Below are positions 50,284 to 59,044 of a stretch of 64,000 bases of DNA, in pieces. The notes below the pieces were generated by a model. It worked only from the letters and a program-made list of their open reading frames with translations. It was not told the origin of the DNA and made no database searches. The DNA lies in the NCBI GenBank assembly GCA_910583765.1, contig CAJTYS010000022.1, positions 5,672-69,671 on the forward strand, in the 5' to 3' direction. Origin of the DNA: an uncultured Eubacteriales bacterium (GTDB lineage Bacteria > Bacillota > Clostridia > Peptostreptococcales > Anaerovoracaceae). The translations under genes and the position numbers were made by a program. Position 1 is the stretch's first letter. The number at the start of each line of letters is the position of its first letter.

Positions 50284-51898
50284 CCGACTCGCCTCCGTTC
50301 AGCCAAGTCTTGATCATCTGAGCGGACAGCTCAGGATTTTCATTGGCAAATTGACGAACCGCTTCACGCAGTTCACGGGTCTTCTCGCTCTGGAGATTGA
50401 GAAGTTCTGGGTTCTCCCATTCTTCAGGCTCTGCTTCTTCGCCTTCTTCAACAACTGGAATAAATTCTTCTTCTTCGGCCAGCAGCAGCGCTTCTTCTTC
50501 CTGTCTGCGTTTTTTCCGTCTGAGGAGAAGGATCAGCGCCAGAGCGATGAGAAGGAGCAGTGCCAAGCCGCCGCCTGCGATTGGCAGGTATCTGGTCAAT
50601 GTGCTAGTCTCATCATCAGGCAGTTCCGCTTCTTCGTAGAATGGAGCGGCTACGATGGTGATCTTTTGAGCCTGCTGCGCCGGAGCGATGCCGGTCGCGC
50701 TTCCTACTAGGGAAATGGCTTCTGCTTCTGTCAGATTGCCCAAGGTGTTTCCATTTACAGAAACAGCGACTGTCAGGTCACTTAAAACACCTGGATCCAG
50801 TTCACCTTGTTCTTTGATCTGATTCACCAAATATTCTCTTACCTGGCTTTGATTCCGGTAAGTGCCTGTTCCGTTTCCTGTTGTGTTGGTATATTCACTG
50901 ACATCCGCGTTGGTTTCAGAACCAGCTACCCCGCCAGTGGTGTTTCCGCCTGAATTTTCTTCGCTAGTGGTCGATTCGTTGGATATGAGTCCCCGTTTAT
51001 CGTTTTCATCGATTTTTTCAGGTGTGGAATATGTGGTCGTTTCCCGTACCACTCGTTCCATGTTAACGGTACCCTTGGCGGATACCCTGATATTGTCAGC
51101 CCCGTAGAACGGTGACAGCACGTTCACGACTTTCTTCGTGATCTGGTCCTCAATCAGCTGCGCGATTTCCTGACCTTCATCTCCTGAAGTGCTGCGGCCA
51201 TCTTCTGATTCCACGGAAACATCGATGCCGTTGCCGTCAAACACAGCTACGTTTTCCAGCTTCATGTTAGGCACGCTCTTGGCTACCAATCTCTGAATAG
51301 CTGCCGCCTGCTTTTCTGACGGTGATCCGCCGCCTTCCATGGTTACGACTACTGACGCGCTGGATGTGTCGCTGCCGTCTTTTTTATCGGATTCCAATGC
51401 GTATTTTTTTTCTTCTTTTAACGCAATTGTCACCTTTGCGTCTTTTACGCCTTCAAATAGGCCGATTGTGGCTCCAATCCTGTTTTGCAGCTCGTACAAT
51501 TTGTATGTCTGTTTTTCCGAGTCAGTTGTCATGCCACCCGCGTTGTTGGTGAACACGTCGTATGTAAAGCCGCTCTTTGGATAACCCTCATAGGCGAGGT
51601 TTGCTCTGGTCTGATCTGCCACGCTTTCCTCTACCAGGATGGTGCCATCGCCTTTGTATTGATATTGTACACTATCCTCTTGGAGCTTTCCAACGATTTG
51701 TGTCGCCTCTTCCTCAGAAACACCAGAAAAAAGGACCACATAGTCTTTCTGATTCATCACTACCGCCAGGATGACCGCGATGGCGATCACCGCTACAACA
51801 GCCGCTATGATTAGAATTTTCGCCTTTTTGCCGAGTTTTCCAAAGAACGCTCCTATTTTGGATTGTGTTATTTTCGCTTTAATCCCATCAAGATTCAT
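50270..51898 (-). CDS. fliF: Flagellar MS-ring protein FliF
   Basis: 542 residues from ATG 51898, which has AAAGGG 10 bases upstream; a GTG two codons earlier is too close. Membrane helix 1 (KILIIAAVVAVIAIAVILAV) and helix 2 near the C-terminus (YLPIAGGGLALLLLIALALI) flank the ring-building domains (LYELQNRIGATIGLFEGVKD, AKVTIALKEE). The C-terminal tail (LREAVRQFANENPELSAQMI) binds FliG. Confidence 0.96.
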   Translation of the reverse strand: MNLDGIKAKITQSKIGAFFGKLGKKAKILIIAAVVAVIAIAVILAVVMNQKDYVVLFSGVSEEEATQIVGKLQEDSVQYQYKGDGTILVEESVADQTRANLAYEGYPKSGFTYDVFTNNAGGMTTDSEKQTYKLYELQNRIGATIGLFEGVKDAKVTIALKEEKKYALESDKKDGSDTSSASVVVTMEGGGSPSEKQAAAIQRLVAKSVPNMKLENVAVFDGNGIDVSVESEDGRSTSGDEGQEIAQLIEDQITKKVVNVLSPFYGADNIRVSAKGTVNMERVVRETTTYSTPEKIDENDKRGLISNESTTSEENSGGNTTGGVAGSETNADVSEYTNTTGNGTGTYRNQSQVREYLVNQIKEQGELDPGVLSDLTVAVSVNGNTLGNLTEAEAISLVGSATGIAPAQQAQKITIVAAPFYEEAELPDDETSTLTRYLPIAGGGLALLLLIALALILLLRRKKRRQEEEALLLAEEEEFIPVVEEGEEAEPEEWENPELLNLQSEKTRELREAVRQFANENPELSAQMIKTWLNGGESDGNN

Positions 51899-51960
51899 AG
51901 ACACTTTGCCCTTTCACGTTAAAATGTACTCAAGTCTTCAAACCGTCTACTCACACTAAA

Positions 51961-52269
51961 CTACAGCGAAATCCGAATGATTTCGTTATATGCTTCGACC
52001 GCTTTGTTTCGTATTTGGACCAACATGTCCATGGCTAACTGGGCCTGGGCCGCGGCTACTGGAACTGTGTGCGCGTCATCGATCTGCCCTGTGGACAGAA
52101 GATATTCCTGCTGTTCCAAGTTTGCCTCTGATTCAGTCACATTGTTGATCAGGCCTTGAAAAATATTTTTAAATAAGTTGTTTTCCCCAGTCTTTTCCGC
52201 TTCTCTTGTCTGCCCCAGATTTTCTAAGGACTGAGGCACTTGAATGGGAGTGATAAAGTCCGTGTTCAT
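51961..52269 (-). CDS. fliE: Flagellar hook-basal body adapter protein FliE
   Basis: 102 residues. The C-terminal signature is clear (HTVPVAAAQAQLAMDMLVQI, then RNKAVEAYNEIIRISL). FliE links the MS-ring and export gate to the rod. GGAGG precedes the start. It follows flgB across a 260-base gap where flgC is normally found. Confidence 0.94.
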   Translation of the reverse strand: MNTDFITPIQVPQSLENLGQTREAEKTGENNLFKNIFQGLINNVTESEANLEQQEYLLSTGQIDDAHTVPVAAAQAQLAMDMLVQIRNKAVEAYNEIIRISL

Positions 52270-52291
52270 TTGTTTCCTCCAATATTTTCAA

Positions 52292-52335
52292 AACAAAGCC
52301 AATTCGCGGTTTCCCTTTGGCCAAAAGGCTTTGTT
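52292..52335 (-). other. Inverted repeat in the fliE leader
   Basis: A 9-bp perfect inverted repeat AACAAAGCC (52292-52300) / GGCTTTGTT (52327-52335) in the flgB-fliE gap. The loop holds a second palindrome, TTTGGCCAAA. On the minus-strand RNA it is followed by a short U run (GTTTTG), then the fliE ribosome site. It could be a partial terminator, an attenuator or an RNA-processing site. Confidence 0.45.
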
Positions 52336-52454
52336 AATTTTCCTACTATTTTTTATTATTTTAAGATATCAGCGAGACATTGGCGCTCTGCGCGGACCTG
52401 GACATGGTTTTGTCTGCTCTCGGCTCCGTAAGATTCACGATACATCTATACATC

Positions 52455-52485
52455 ATTATAATCTATCCTTGTCCCTGATTGTCCC
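52455..52485 (-). promoter_or_regulatory. Candidate internal promoter upstream of fliE
   Basis: On the minus strand, a perfect TATAAT (52455-52460) with GGGACA (52480-52485) 19 bases upstream. The -35 is weak and the spacing long. It would let fliE and the rest of the early block be transcribed apart from flgB. Confidence 0.35.
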
Positions 52486-52529
52486 CGCGAATTTTTCTGT
52501 CTTTTGCCAAAATAGGCCATTTCATTTAC

Positions 52530-52916
52530 TTACTGCCCCTTGATCGCTGTGCGCAGCCTGGTGATATTGCTGTTAATGGAATGAAGCTGATATTGATACT
52601 GGAGCACGGCCCTTGTCAGTTCTGAAATCTCCACATCCGCGTCCACGTTGTTTCCATCTAGCCTAGAAGTCTCATTCTTCGTGTCATTCACCTGCCACCT
52701 GGCGCTGTCTATGGCTCTGCGGACCTCCTGCTGATCTCCAGTCTTGGCCGCTGCCTGCAGCTTGCTCTTGAAAGTCTCTTCAAAAGTCACGTATTGCGTC
52801 TTGTATCCTGGGGTGTCAACATTTGCTATGTTGTTTGAAATCACTTTTTGCTTTGCCCACAAAAAATCCAATGATTTCTCCGCCATCGAAATTGAATTTC
52901 CAAATAACTGTATCAT
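52530..52916 (-). CDS. flgB: Flagellar proximal rod protein FlgB
   Basis: 128 residues. The N-terminal signature reads KVISNNIANVDTPGYKTQYV, and the C-terminal region ELTRAVLQYQYQLHSINSNI. FlgB starts the rod. It is the first gene of the early flagellar block; its promoter lies about 115 bases upstream. The next gene is fliE, not flgC. Confidence 0.95.
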   Translation of the reverse strand: MIQLFGNSISMAEKSLDFLWAKQKVISNNIANVDTPGYKTQYVTFEETFKSKLQAAAKTGDQQEVRRAIDSARWQVNDTKNETSRLDGNNVDADVEISELTRAVLQYQYQLHSINSNITRLRTAIKGQ

Positions 52917-53028
52917 TGTATGCTACCTTTCATTGATGAAATACTAAAGTCATTCTTAAGTTTATTTCTATTTATTACCGATCATACTAACTATTTTATT
53001 ATCTTATATATACTTGCGTCATTATAGA

Positions 53029-53057
53029 ATTGTACCTCTAGTGACTCTCTTTGTCAA
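53029..53057 (-). promoter_or_regulatory. Main promoter of the early flagellar block
   Basis: On the minus strand, TTGACA (53052-53057), exactly 17 bases, then TACAAT (53029-53034), a near-consensus sigma-A promoter. It gives a leader of about 105 bases before flgB. The leader is AT-rich and shows no known riboswitch. The intergenic region 52917-53280 otherwise holds only the start signals of the rightward chemoreceptor gene. Confidence 0.8.
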
Positions 53058-53280
53058 TTAATCTGACTACATTTCCTCTAAATTTTCACCTTTTTTCGCA
53101 CCTGTTCCCGATACTTTTACATTATTCTCCCCCGTTCCCTAAATTTGCTTTGCTTTCTTAGTTAAAATCTGCTAAAATGTTTTATGTGCTTATGTATTTC
53201 TCTTTTTTACCGAAATATATAATGGATAGAATTATTTAATTTTACCAATGAATTTAAACAGATAAGGATGGTGTGGAAAA

Positions 53281-55185
53281 TTGGGTAAGAACATGTCAAT
53301 TAGGACTTTGACTCTACTATCATGTGTGATCATCGCGGTGATCGGTGCCGTATCTGGCATCTTGGGCGTTTTGGTCACAAGGGACACGGCGGTAAAGTAT
53401 TCACAGGCACTGACGAATTACGGTTTCGCGCAGGGAGACGTAGGCAAGGCCATGACCGCGCTGGCTAACGCGGACAGCGCCATGGGAATGGTCATCAACG
53501 CGACTGACGCGGAGCAGAGATCCACTTCTGCCGATAATTTTGAAACCGCGTCCTCATTAGTGGATGAATATGCGAAGGCTGTCGAAGCCACGCTTCAATC
53601 GCAGGCAGCTAAGGACGCATATGCGGATTATCAAAAATCTTATAAAGAATACGCTGAAGTCGCGGTGACTTATGTTCAAAAAGGATTAACCGCGAAAGAC
53701 GAGGACCGGCCGGCACTCTTTAAACAAGCGCTTTCTGAAACAACTCAAGCGTATCAGGATTCAGTGACTTCTCTTTCCGCGATCATGGGCAGCAAAGTGA
53801 ATAGCGGAAAAGAGCTTTCTGAATCCAATGCTAAACGGGCAACAATCGCGATCGTCGTTGTGGTCATATTGATCGCTCTATCGCTTTTATGCTCCTTCTT
53901 TATAGCCAGAATGCTGAGAAAGCGTCTGGTGCTCCCAGTGCAGCTCTGCTCCAAGCGTTTGAGCCAGCTGGCAGAGGGAGATCTGCAATCGCCGCTGCCT
54001 GAAATCGATCAGAAAAATGAGATCGGTGACATGGTGGACAGCACGAAGACCATTGTTACTGCGCTGACGACTATCATCGAAGATGAGGTGCAGCTGCTGA
54101 CAGGCATGAGCGAGGGTGACTTTACTGTGAAATCACGCTGCGCGGACTTGTACATCGGCGACTTCATGCCACTGATTGAAGCCATTCGGGGCATATGCTT
54201 CCGTTTGAACGATCTGCTTCTCCAGATCGATGAATCCGCTGTGCAGGTGGATTCTGGCGCTGATCAGGTTTCCAATGGCGCGCAGGCACTGTCCCAGGGC
54301 GCGACGGAACAGGCAAGCTCTGTGGAAGAATTGGCCGCTACCATCAGCGACATCTCCGGCAATGTGAACGACAACGCACAGAATGCCACACAAGTACAGG
54401 AACTGGCTAGCGAAATGGGCAATGAAATCACCAGCAGCAACCAGCAGCTCGACAATATGATTTCTGCCATGGAAGAGATCGAAAACGCTTCTAGTGAAAT
54501 TGAAAAGATCATTAAAACCATTGAAGATATCGCGTTCCAGACCAATATCCTGGCACTCAACGCTGCTGTGGAAGCAGCCCGCGCTGGTTCCGCAGGGAAG
54601 GGCTTCGCTGTTGTGGCGGATGAAGTTCGTAATTTGGCTGCCAAGAGTCAGGATGCGGCTCAGGATACTACTGCTTTGATTGAAAACGCGATCTCTGCTG
54701 TGAAGAACGGAACAGCTATCGCAGGTGAAACAGCCCAGTCCATGGCTACTGTAGTGGAAAAGGCAAGCATGGTCACAGAACGGATCAACGCGATCTCCGC
54801 AGCCTCCCAGGATCAGGCGGATTCCTTGTCACAGGTAACGCAGGGGGTTGACCAGATTTCCAGCGTTGTTCAGACCAACTCCGCGACTGCTGAACAAAGC
54901 GCAGCAGCCAGCCAAGAGTTGTCTGGCCAGGCTCATCTGCTGATGGATTTGATCTCCAAGTTCCAATTCAGAGGCGGAAACGGCACGCCGGCACCAGCAG
55001 CGTCCAGCACAGGGACCACTAGTTCTACAGATCGGACAACTCAATATGCAGCGCCAGCCACCGATACGTCCGATGCTTATACGGAGCCGGATTACTCCGT
55101 AGACTACAATGATGTCCCTGACGATATCCCTGAAGCGGCATATTCCGCTCCAACGACCTATATCAATAACCCTGACAAATATTAA
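53281..55185 (+). CDS. Transmembrane methyl-accepting chemotaxis protein with long C-terminal tail
   Basis: 634 residues from TTG 53281 (GGATGGTG upstream); ATG 53293 is an alternative. TM1 (about 10-31, LLSCVIIAVIGAVSGILGVL), a helical sensor region, TM2 (about 186-207, IAIVVVVILIALSLLCSFF), HAMP, then a signalling domain with tip QTNILALNAAVEAARAGSAG. The last 75 residues are a disordered Pro/Ser/Thr/Asp-rich tail ending TYINNPDKY, longer than common receptors. The ligand is unknown. A TATAAT at 53218-53223 may be its -10; an ACCGAAAT at 53209-53216 is a weak sigma-28 resemblance. Divergent from the early block. Confidence 0.93.
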   Translation: MGKNMSIRTLTLLSCVIIAVIGAVSGILGVLVTRDTAVKYSQALTNYGFAQGDVGKAMTALANADSAMGMVINATDAEQRSTSADNFETASSLVDEYAKAVEATLQSQAAKDAYADYQKSYKEYAEVAVTYVQKGLTAKDEDRPALFKQALSETTQAYQDSVTSLSAIMGSKVNSGKELSESNAKRATIAIVVVVILIALSLLCSFFIARMLRKRLVLPVQLCSKRLSQLAEGDLQSPLPEIDQKNEIGDMVDSTKTIVTALTTIIEDEVQLLTGMSEGDFTVKSRCADLYIGDFMPLIEAIRGICFRLNDLLLQIDESAVQVDSGADQVSNGAQALSQGATEQASSVEELAATISDISGNVNDNAQNATQVQELASEMGNEITSSNQQLDNMISAMEEIENASSEIEKIIKTIEDIAFQTNILALNAAVEAARAGSAGKGFAVVADEVRNLAAKSQDAAQDTTALIENAISAVKNGTAIAGETAQSMATVVEKASMVTERINAISAASQDQADSLSQVTQGVDQISSVVQTNSATAEQSAAASQELSGQAHLLMDLISKFQFRGGNGTPAPAASSTGTTSSTDRTTQYAAPATDTSDAYTEPDYSVDYNDVPDDIPEAAYSAPTTYINNPDKY

Positions 55186-55211
55186 TATTGATTTGTTCAG
55201 AAATAAATGGC

Positions 55212-55253
55212 CCCCTGGTCTCCAGCGATTGAAGACCAGGGGATTTTCGTTTT
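55212..55253 (+). terminator. Terminator between the chemoreceptor and the transglycosylase genes
   Basis: A 10-bp stem CCCCTGGTCT (55212-55221) / AGACCAGGGG (55233-55242) followed by ATTTTCGTTTT. It serves the chemoreceptor and could also stop the converging transglycosylase transcript. Confidence 0.8.
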
Positions 55254-55353
55254 CAGTAAGCCTTATTGGATTTTTTAACAAAAGAGTCGTCCCTTGCAGG
55301 CGACATGCGGAAATCGAAATCTTTGATTGTTTCCCTGCAGCTGCTAGCAGCGT

Positions 55354-56283
55354 TTACAGCGAAAAGATGCTGTTGCTATTGCTGAACGGATTGCTGCCCG
55401 CGCTGCTGGAACCTAGCGCTGATCCCAGGCTCGAGCCAAACCCCAAGCCTGTGCTAGTTCCTAGTCCTAACCCCAGGCCTGAACTAGTCCCTGTGCCCGC
55501 GCCTGACAAAGCCGAACTCATCATGGAACTCCACTGCAGTTCCATCTGCGCCCGCATCAGCTTAACTAATGTCAATAAAGTATCTGTCTGTATTTCTATG
55601 GTGCCGCTAGTGTTTTGTCCAGAGTCTGACGCCGCGCCATTCAATGCGTTCGCCCCATTTTTGCTGCTGTCAGTTCCCAGAGCAACGGTCCTGTTTCCCG
55701 CGGAGACCTGACTGCCCGCGTATCCCAATACTCGATTCACATAATTCTGTGTTTCTTTAAACGGCGGAATACCGCCATACTTTGCGACATTTCCCGGTCC
55801 TGCGTTGTAAGCAGCTAAGGCCAGCTTTACATTTCCGTCATATTGATTCAAAAGCTGTGAAATGTATTTTGCCCCTCCCATAATGTTTTGCTGCGCATTG
55901 TAAGGATCCTTCACGCCTAAAGATCTAGCGGTCCCTGGCATTAACTGCATCACCCCAATGGCCCCTGCTGATGACACCACGGAAGGATTAAAGCCAGACT
56001 CAGCTTTTCCAATGGCTTTCAGAAGGTTCGCGTCCACACCGTACCGGTCCGCCGCTTCCTCAAAAATACGATCCATGGAAGCTGTGCCCGCGGAAATCCT
56101 TTTCGTACTCGTTTTTTGGGCCGCGGCGCTGTCTTTTGCCTGCGCGTTCTGCAAAATATTAAGAAACGACAAAGTACTGCCTGTGCCAAGAACGCTGTTT
56201 GTGTTTCGCTGTCCCAAAGAGTTGACAGGCGTAAGTCCGTTTCCGAGTCCGTTGGCCAATATGTAACTTTCTACGAGATTCAT
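55354..56283 (-). CDS. Soluble lytic transglycosylase-like (SLT) protein, no signal peptide
   Basis: 309 residues from ATG 56283, chosen because AGGGGG lies 9 bases upstream; earlier in-frame ATGs at 56313 and 56292 are poorly placed. The SLT domain (about 85-200) has the catalytic Glu in IGKAESGFNPSVVSSAGAIG, then VMQLMPGTARSLG and YNAGPGNVAKYGGIPP. It should cleave peptidoglycan. No signal peptide is visible, so it may leave through the flagellar exporter like FlgJ-type hydrolases. The C-terminus is a Gly/Ser/Leu-rich tail (GLGLGLGTSTGLGFGSSLG). Confidence 0.85.
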   Translation of the reverse strand: MNLVESYILANGLGNGLTPVNSLGQRNTNSVLGTGSTLSFLNILQNAQAKDSAAAQKTSTKRISAGTASMDRIFEEAADRYGVDANLLKAIGKAESGFNPSVVSSAGAIGVMQLMPGTARSLGVKDPYNAQQNIMGGAKYISQLLNQYDGNVKLALAAYNAGPGNVAKYGGIPPFKETQNYVNRVLGYAGSQVSAGNRTVALGTDSSKNGANALNGAASDSGQNTSGTIEIQTDTLLTLVKLMRAQMELQWSSMMSSALSGAGTGTSSGLGLGLGTSTGLGFGSSLGSALGSSSAGSNPFSNSNSIFSL

Positions 56284-56379
56284 TTTTTTCATCCCCCTGA
56301 CTGCATGTTTCACATATGTTAATCAAACCATAAATTTTGCTTTTCGTCAATAGTTTCTCTATGTTTTTTATAGGATGTA

Positions 56380-56388
56380 TGCTATAAT
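56380..56388 (+). promoter_or_regulatory. Extended -10 promoter of the PilZ gene
   Basis: TGCTATAAT (56380-56388), an extended -10 element 30 bases upstream of the start. No good -35 is seen. The start is preceded by AAGGAGG. Confidence 0.6.
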
Positions 56389-56417
56389 ATCGCTATTAGA
56401 ACCAAGGAGGTTTCTTT

Positions 56418-57071
56418 ATGAAATTACAGTATTGTGACAAAGCACAAATCTACACTATGGACAAAGAATTCATTTGCAACGCAGATGTGCTGGGCGATGT
56501 AGAGGACACGGCGACACTCCGTTTTCGCGAGCTTGTCAAAGACTGCCTTGCCACAGATGTTTCCGTTCGTTTCCTCGATGATTTGAAGGGGATGGTTTAT
56601 TGTGTCTGCCATGTTCTGGAGTATACGGAAGAATTTGATCCAAACCTGGATATGATGGTAGGCAGGGCGCAGTGCCAAGTTGTATCACAGGACAACGTGG
56701 TGCAGCGGCGGCAGGATGTCAAAGTTTCCGCCCGGATCCAAACGACTGCCGACTTTATCAATGAAATTGGAAACCTGGAATCCGCGGAGATCATGATCCT
56801 TGACATCAGCGCTGGCGGTCTCTTTTGCATCAGCCTGCGGGAATGGAAGGACGGCCAGATCTTCTCAGCGAACATTTTGAACACGCCGCTGCCTTTGGAC
56901 TGCCAGGTTTTGAGAGCCCAGGAACCGGATCTCTACGATGATGGTTTTGGTAACGGAAAGCCGCAGTACGGTTATGGCTGCCGGTTCATCAATTTGACGA
57001 GCCACACGGAAGCCGCGCTTCGCAAATTCGTGTTCCATCAAGAATTAAAAACAAGAAGGAACAGACGGTGA
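56418..57071 (+). CDS. PilZ-domain cyclic di-GMP effector (YcgR/YpfA-like)
   Basis: 217 residues. The N-terminal YcgR-type barrel (1-90) precedes a PilZ domain (about 95-212). The binding motifs are RRQDVK (97-102; the third Arg of RRxxxR is Lys) and DISAGG (129-134, matching D/NxSxxG). In other bacteria such proteins bind c-di-GMP and slow the motor through MotA or FliG. The location inside a motility locus supports that role here. The Lys substitution may lower affinity. Monocistronic, with promoter and terminator. Confidence 0.85.
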   Translation: MKLQYCDKAQIYTMDKEFICNADVLGDVEDTATLRFRELVKDCLATDVSVRFLDDLKGMVYCVCHVLEYTEEFDPNLDMMVGRAQCQVVSQDNVVQRRQDVKVSARIQTTADFINEIGNLESAEIMILDISAGGLFCISLREWKDGQIFSANILNTPLPLDCQVLRAQEPDLYDDGFGNGKPQYGYGCRFINLTSHTEAALRKFVFHQELKTRRNRR

Positions 57072-57086
57072 TGATTTTAATCATAG

Positions 57087-57118
57087 AAAGGACTGACTCT
57101 GGCAGCCAGTCCTTTTTT
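57087..57118 (+). terminator. Terminator after the PilZ gene
   Basis: A 9-bp stem AAAGGACTG (57087-57095) / CAGTCCTTT (57107-57115) with a six-T run. It lies between converging genes and may also stop transcripts from the YlqG/YlqH-like pair. Confidence 0.85.
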
Positions 57119-57145
57119 GATGTGTTTTTTATGTATCAAGATGCA

Positions 57146-57556
57146 TCAAGCCTCAGGTCCCGCTGCTTCTCCTGCATCCGCGCCGCCCGATTCTGCTCCA
57201 GCGTCCCGCGTTCCTTCCTCGCCTTTCTCCTCAGCGTTTTCACTATGTTCCGCGTTTTCTGGCGCCAGCTCCGCAGAAAGGTTTCTCTTATTTGCGAACC
57301 GCAGGAAGTACACGTAAATATCCACGATAGCCTGATAGAGCTGTTCTGGGACCTGACTGCCTAATTGGAGCTGTGACAGCACGGTAGCCAGCGAGTTGTC
57401 CTCGTATACCGGCACGCCGCTTTCCCTAGCTGTCTCCACGATTTTTTCCGCCATATAGCCCATTCCAGAGGCCACAATGACCGGTGCCGCGTCTTTCTCT
57501 TCATCGTAAGACAGAGCAACGGCTTTTTTATTCATTGTCTCGTTAAACTGTGACAT
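57146..57556 (-). CDS. FlhB C-terminal domain homologue (YlqH/FhlB-like)
   Basis: 136 residues from ATG 57556, which has GGAAGG 9 bases upstream; a start 7 codons earlier is open but less likely. The domain (about 10-85: KKAVALSYDEEKDAAPVIVA, then EKIVETARESGVPVYEDNSL) matches the cytoplasmic C-terminal domain of FlhB without its membrane part and without the NPTH cleavage site. An Ala/Glu/Gly tail follows. In Bacillus YlqH can partly replace the FlhB cytoplasmic fragment. It overlaps the preceding FliK-like gene by 14 bases. Confidence 0.88.
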   Translation of the reverse strand: MSQFNETMNKKAVALSYDEEKDAAPVIVASGMGYMAEKIVETARESGVPVYEDNSLATVLSQLQLGSQVPEQLYQAIVDIYVYFLRFANKRNLSAELAPENAEHSENAEEKGEEGTRDAGAESGGADAGEAAGPEA

Positions 57557-58979
57557 TGACAGAACCCTTCCTTTCAAAAATATTTGGGAACGCGGCCGAG
57601 ATCGGGATGGACCCGTCTTCTGAACCTAACACCAGCTGTTCCTGCTCCAAGTTGTTGCTGGACAAGATCTGTCCAATGGCATTGCGGATCTCATTCTCAG
57701 AAGCATCCAGCTTTTTTGGATAATTCAGCTGAATGCTGACCTTCTCGCTTTCCGTGCCATATAGGAAAAACAGATCAAAAAATCCCACGTCTTTGATATC
57801 GAATTTGATCAGTCCCTTGATTACCCGCTCATCGCCCTCTTGCTTGCCTCCGCTTTGGTCGTCTGGATCAATCCATAGTTCGGAAAACATAAGAGTCCCG
57901 TTCACGTTCAAAGGCAGCGTCAGGTGCAGCACTGGCATATACACGCTCTCATTGAGCAGGAAGGCCTGCATAATGGATTTAAAGGCCATTTTGTTTTCAA
58001 TCCCCGCCTCTCCCATCACACCGCTGCGAATAATGTCCGCCAAACGCGCCATGGCTTCATTTTTGCGGGAGGCCCGCTCGAAATCGCTGTTCGCCAAAAT
58101 CCGCATCAACATGGCCGGATCCATGTTTTGGAACCGTTTGGCAAACATGGTGAAATCCATTAGTTTGAGAAACGCCTCTTGAAGCCGGCCCGCGTCACCG
58201 TTTTCATAGCGGGCGGTCAGCGACCCCAGCATAGCGGTGCTTTCCCGCAGCATGCCTCTGTCATGCATCTTAGTGATGTACTCGTTTAGAAATGGCATGA
58301 TCTGATTTTTGATCAAGTTGGCGTTTTCCTTCACATTGCCATTGGCTGCCCCGTAGTTCATCCCCTGTTCCATTTGCTGCAGCTGCTGGCTGTCGCTTCG
58401 CAGCATGCCGCCTTTCATGTTCTGGATCAATTGGCGCATGGTTTCCAAAAGGTGCTGACCCTCTGCCATGTCCGTGTACATTTTCAAAAAACTCAAGATT
58501 CCGGTCCGCAATTCCACAGAATTGGTCTGCTGCATGATCTGGCGCAGAATATCAAAGAACGCGCCATTGAATCTTACCGCGGAGTCTCCCTGCATTTTAA
58601 GAAACTCTGCCATTTCCTCGGGATTCATGGAAATCAAGGAAAGGAACTTTGAAATTTCTCCGGCCATTCCCGCCTTTAATCCAGATTGCGCCAGCATGCC
58701 CAGCTTTTCCAGCAAAACAGTGGAATATTCTTCTGTGATGTTCCCATTTCTGGCAAGCTGCTGAATAAAGTTATCAAAGTTCGTTTCAAACTGGAATTTC
58801 AGATTGCCGTCCTGCTTTTGAGGAGCCGCGTCACTCCTCGCGTCAGGCCGCACCACCTTGTCCGGTCTGACCTGACCTTGGACGTTTTGGCTCTGCTGCA
58901 TGTTCTCGGAGCCGGTTTTTATCGCGTTATTATTGTCGTACCCAGTGGTTGGGGTCGTGACCTTTAAAATATTTGACAT
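57543..58979 (-). CDS. YlqG-like protein with FliK-like C-terminal domain
   Basis: 478 residues. Most of it is helical (about 60-340, including NLKFQFETNFDNFIQQLARN). The C-terminus has a FliK-C-like pattern: LHLTLPLNVNGTLMFSELWI, then SEKVSIQLNYPKKL. Paired with the FlhB-like gene it matches ylqG-ylqH of Bacillus. Function is unknown; the pairing suggests a second substrate-specificity pair or an export-related role. A promoter candidate lies upstream at 59045-59073. Confidence 0.7.
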   Translation of the reverse strand: MSNILKVTTPTTGYDNNNAIKTGSENMQQSQNVQGQVRPDKVVRPDARSDAAPQKQDGNLKFQFETNFDNFIQQLARNGNITEEYSTVLLEKLGMLAQSGLKAGMAGEISKFLSLISMNPEEMAEFLKMQGDSAVRFNGAFFDILRQIMQQTNSVELRTGILSFLKMYTDMAEGQHLLETMRQLIQNMKGGMLRSDSQQLQQMEQGMNYGAANGNVKENANLIKNQIMPFLNEYITKMHDRGMLRESTAMLGSLTARYENGDAGRLQEAFLKLMDFTMFAKRFQNMDPAMLMRILANSDFERASRKNEAMARLADIIRSGVMGEAGIENKMAFKSIMQAFLLNESVYMPVLHLTLPLNVNGTLMFSELWIDPDDQSGGKQEGDERVIKGLIKFDIKDVGFFDLFFLYGTESEKVSIQLNYPKKLDASENEIRNAIGQILSSNNLEQEQLVLGSEDGSIPISAAFPNIFERKGSVNVTV

Positions 58980-59044
58980 TTTTTCACCTGCTAAAGTTAT
59001 GTTTTCATTTATTCTTGTCGAATAATATGTTATAGTATGTGTAT

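Noticed and set aside
52917..53028. Riboswitch (c-di-GMP class) in the flgB leader
   Set aside because: The leader is AT-rich and lacks the conserved core sequences and stems expected of the known c-di-GMP riboswitches.
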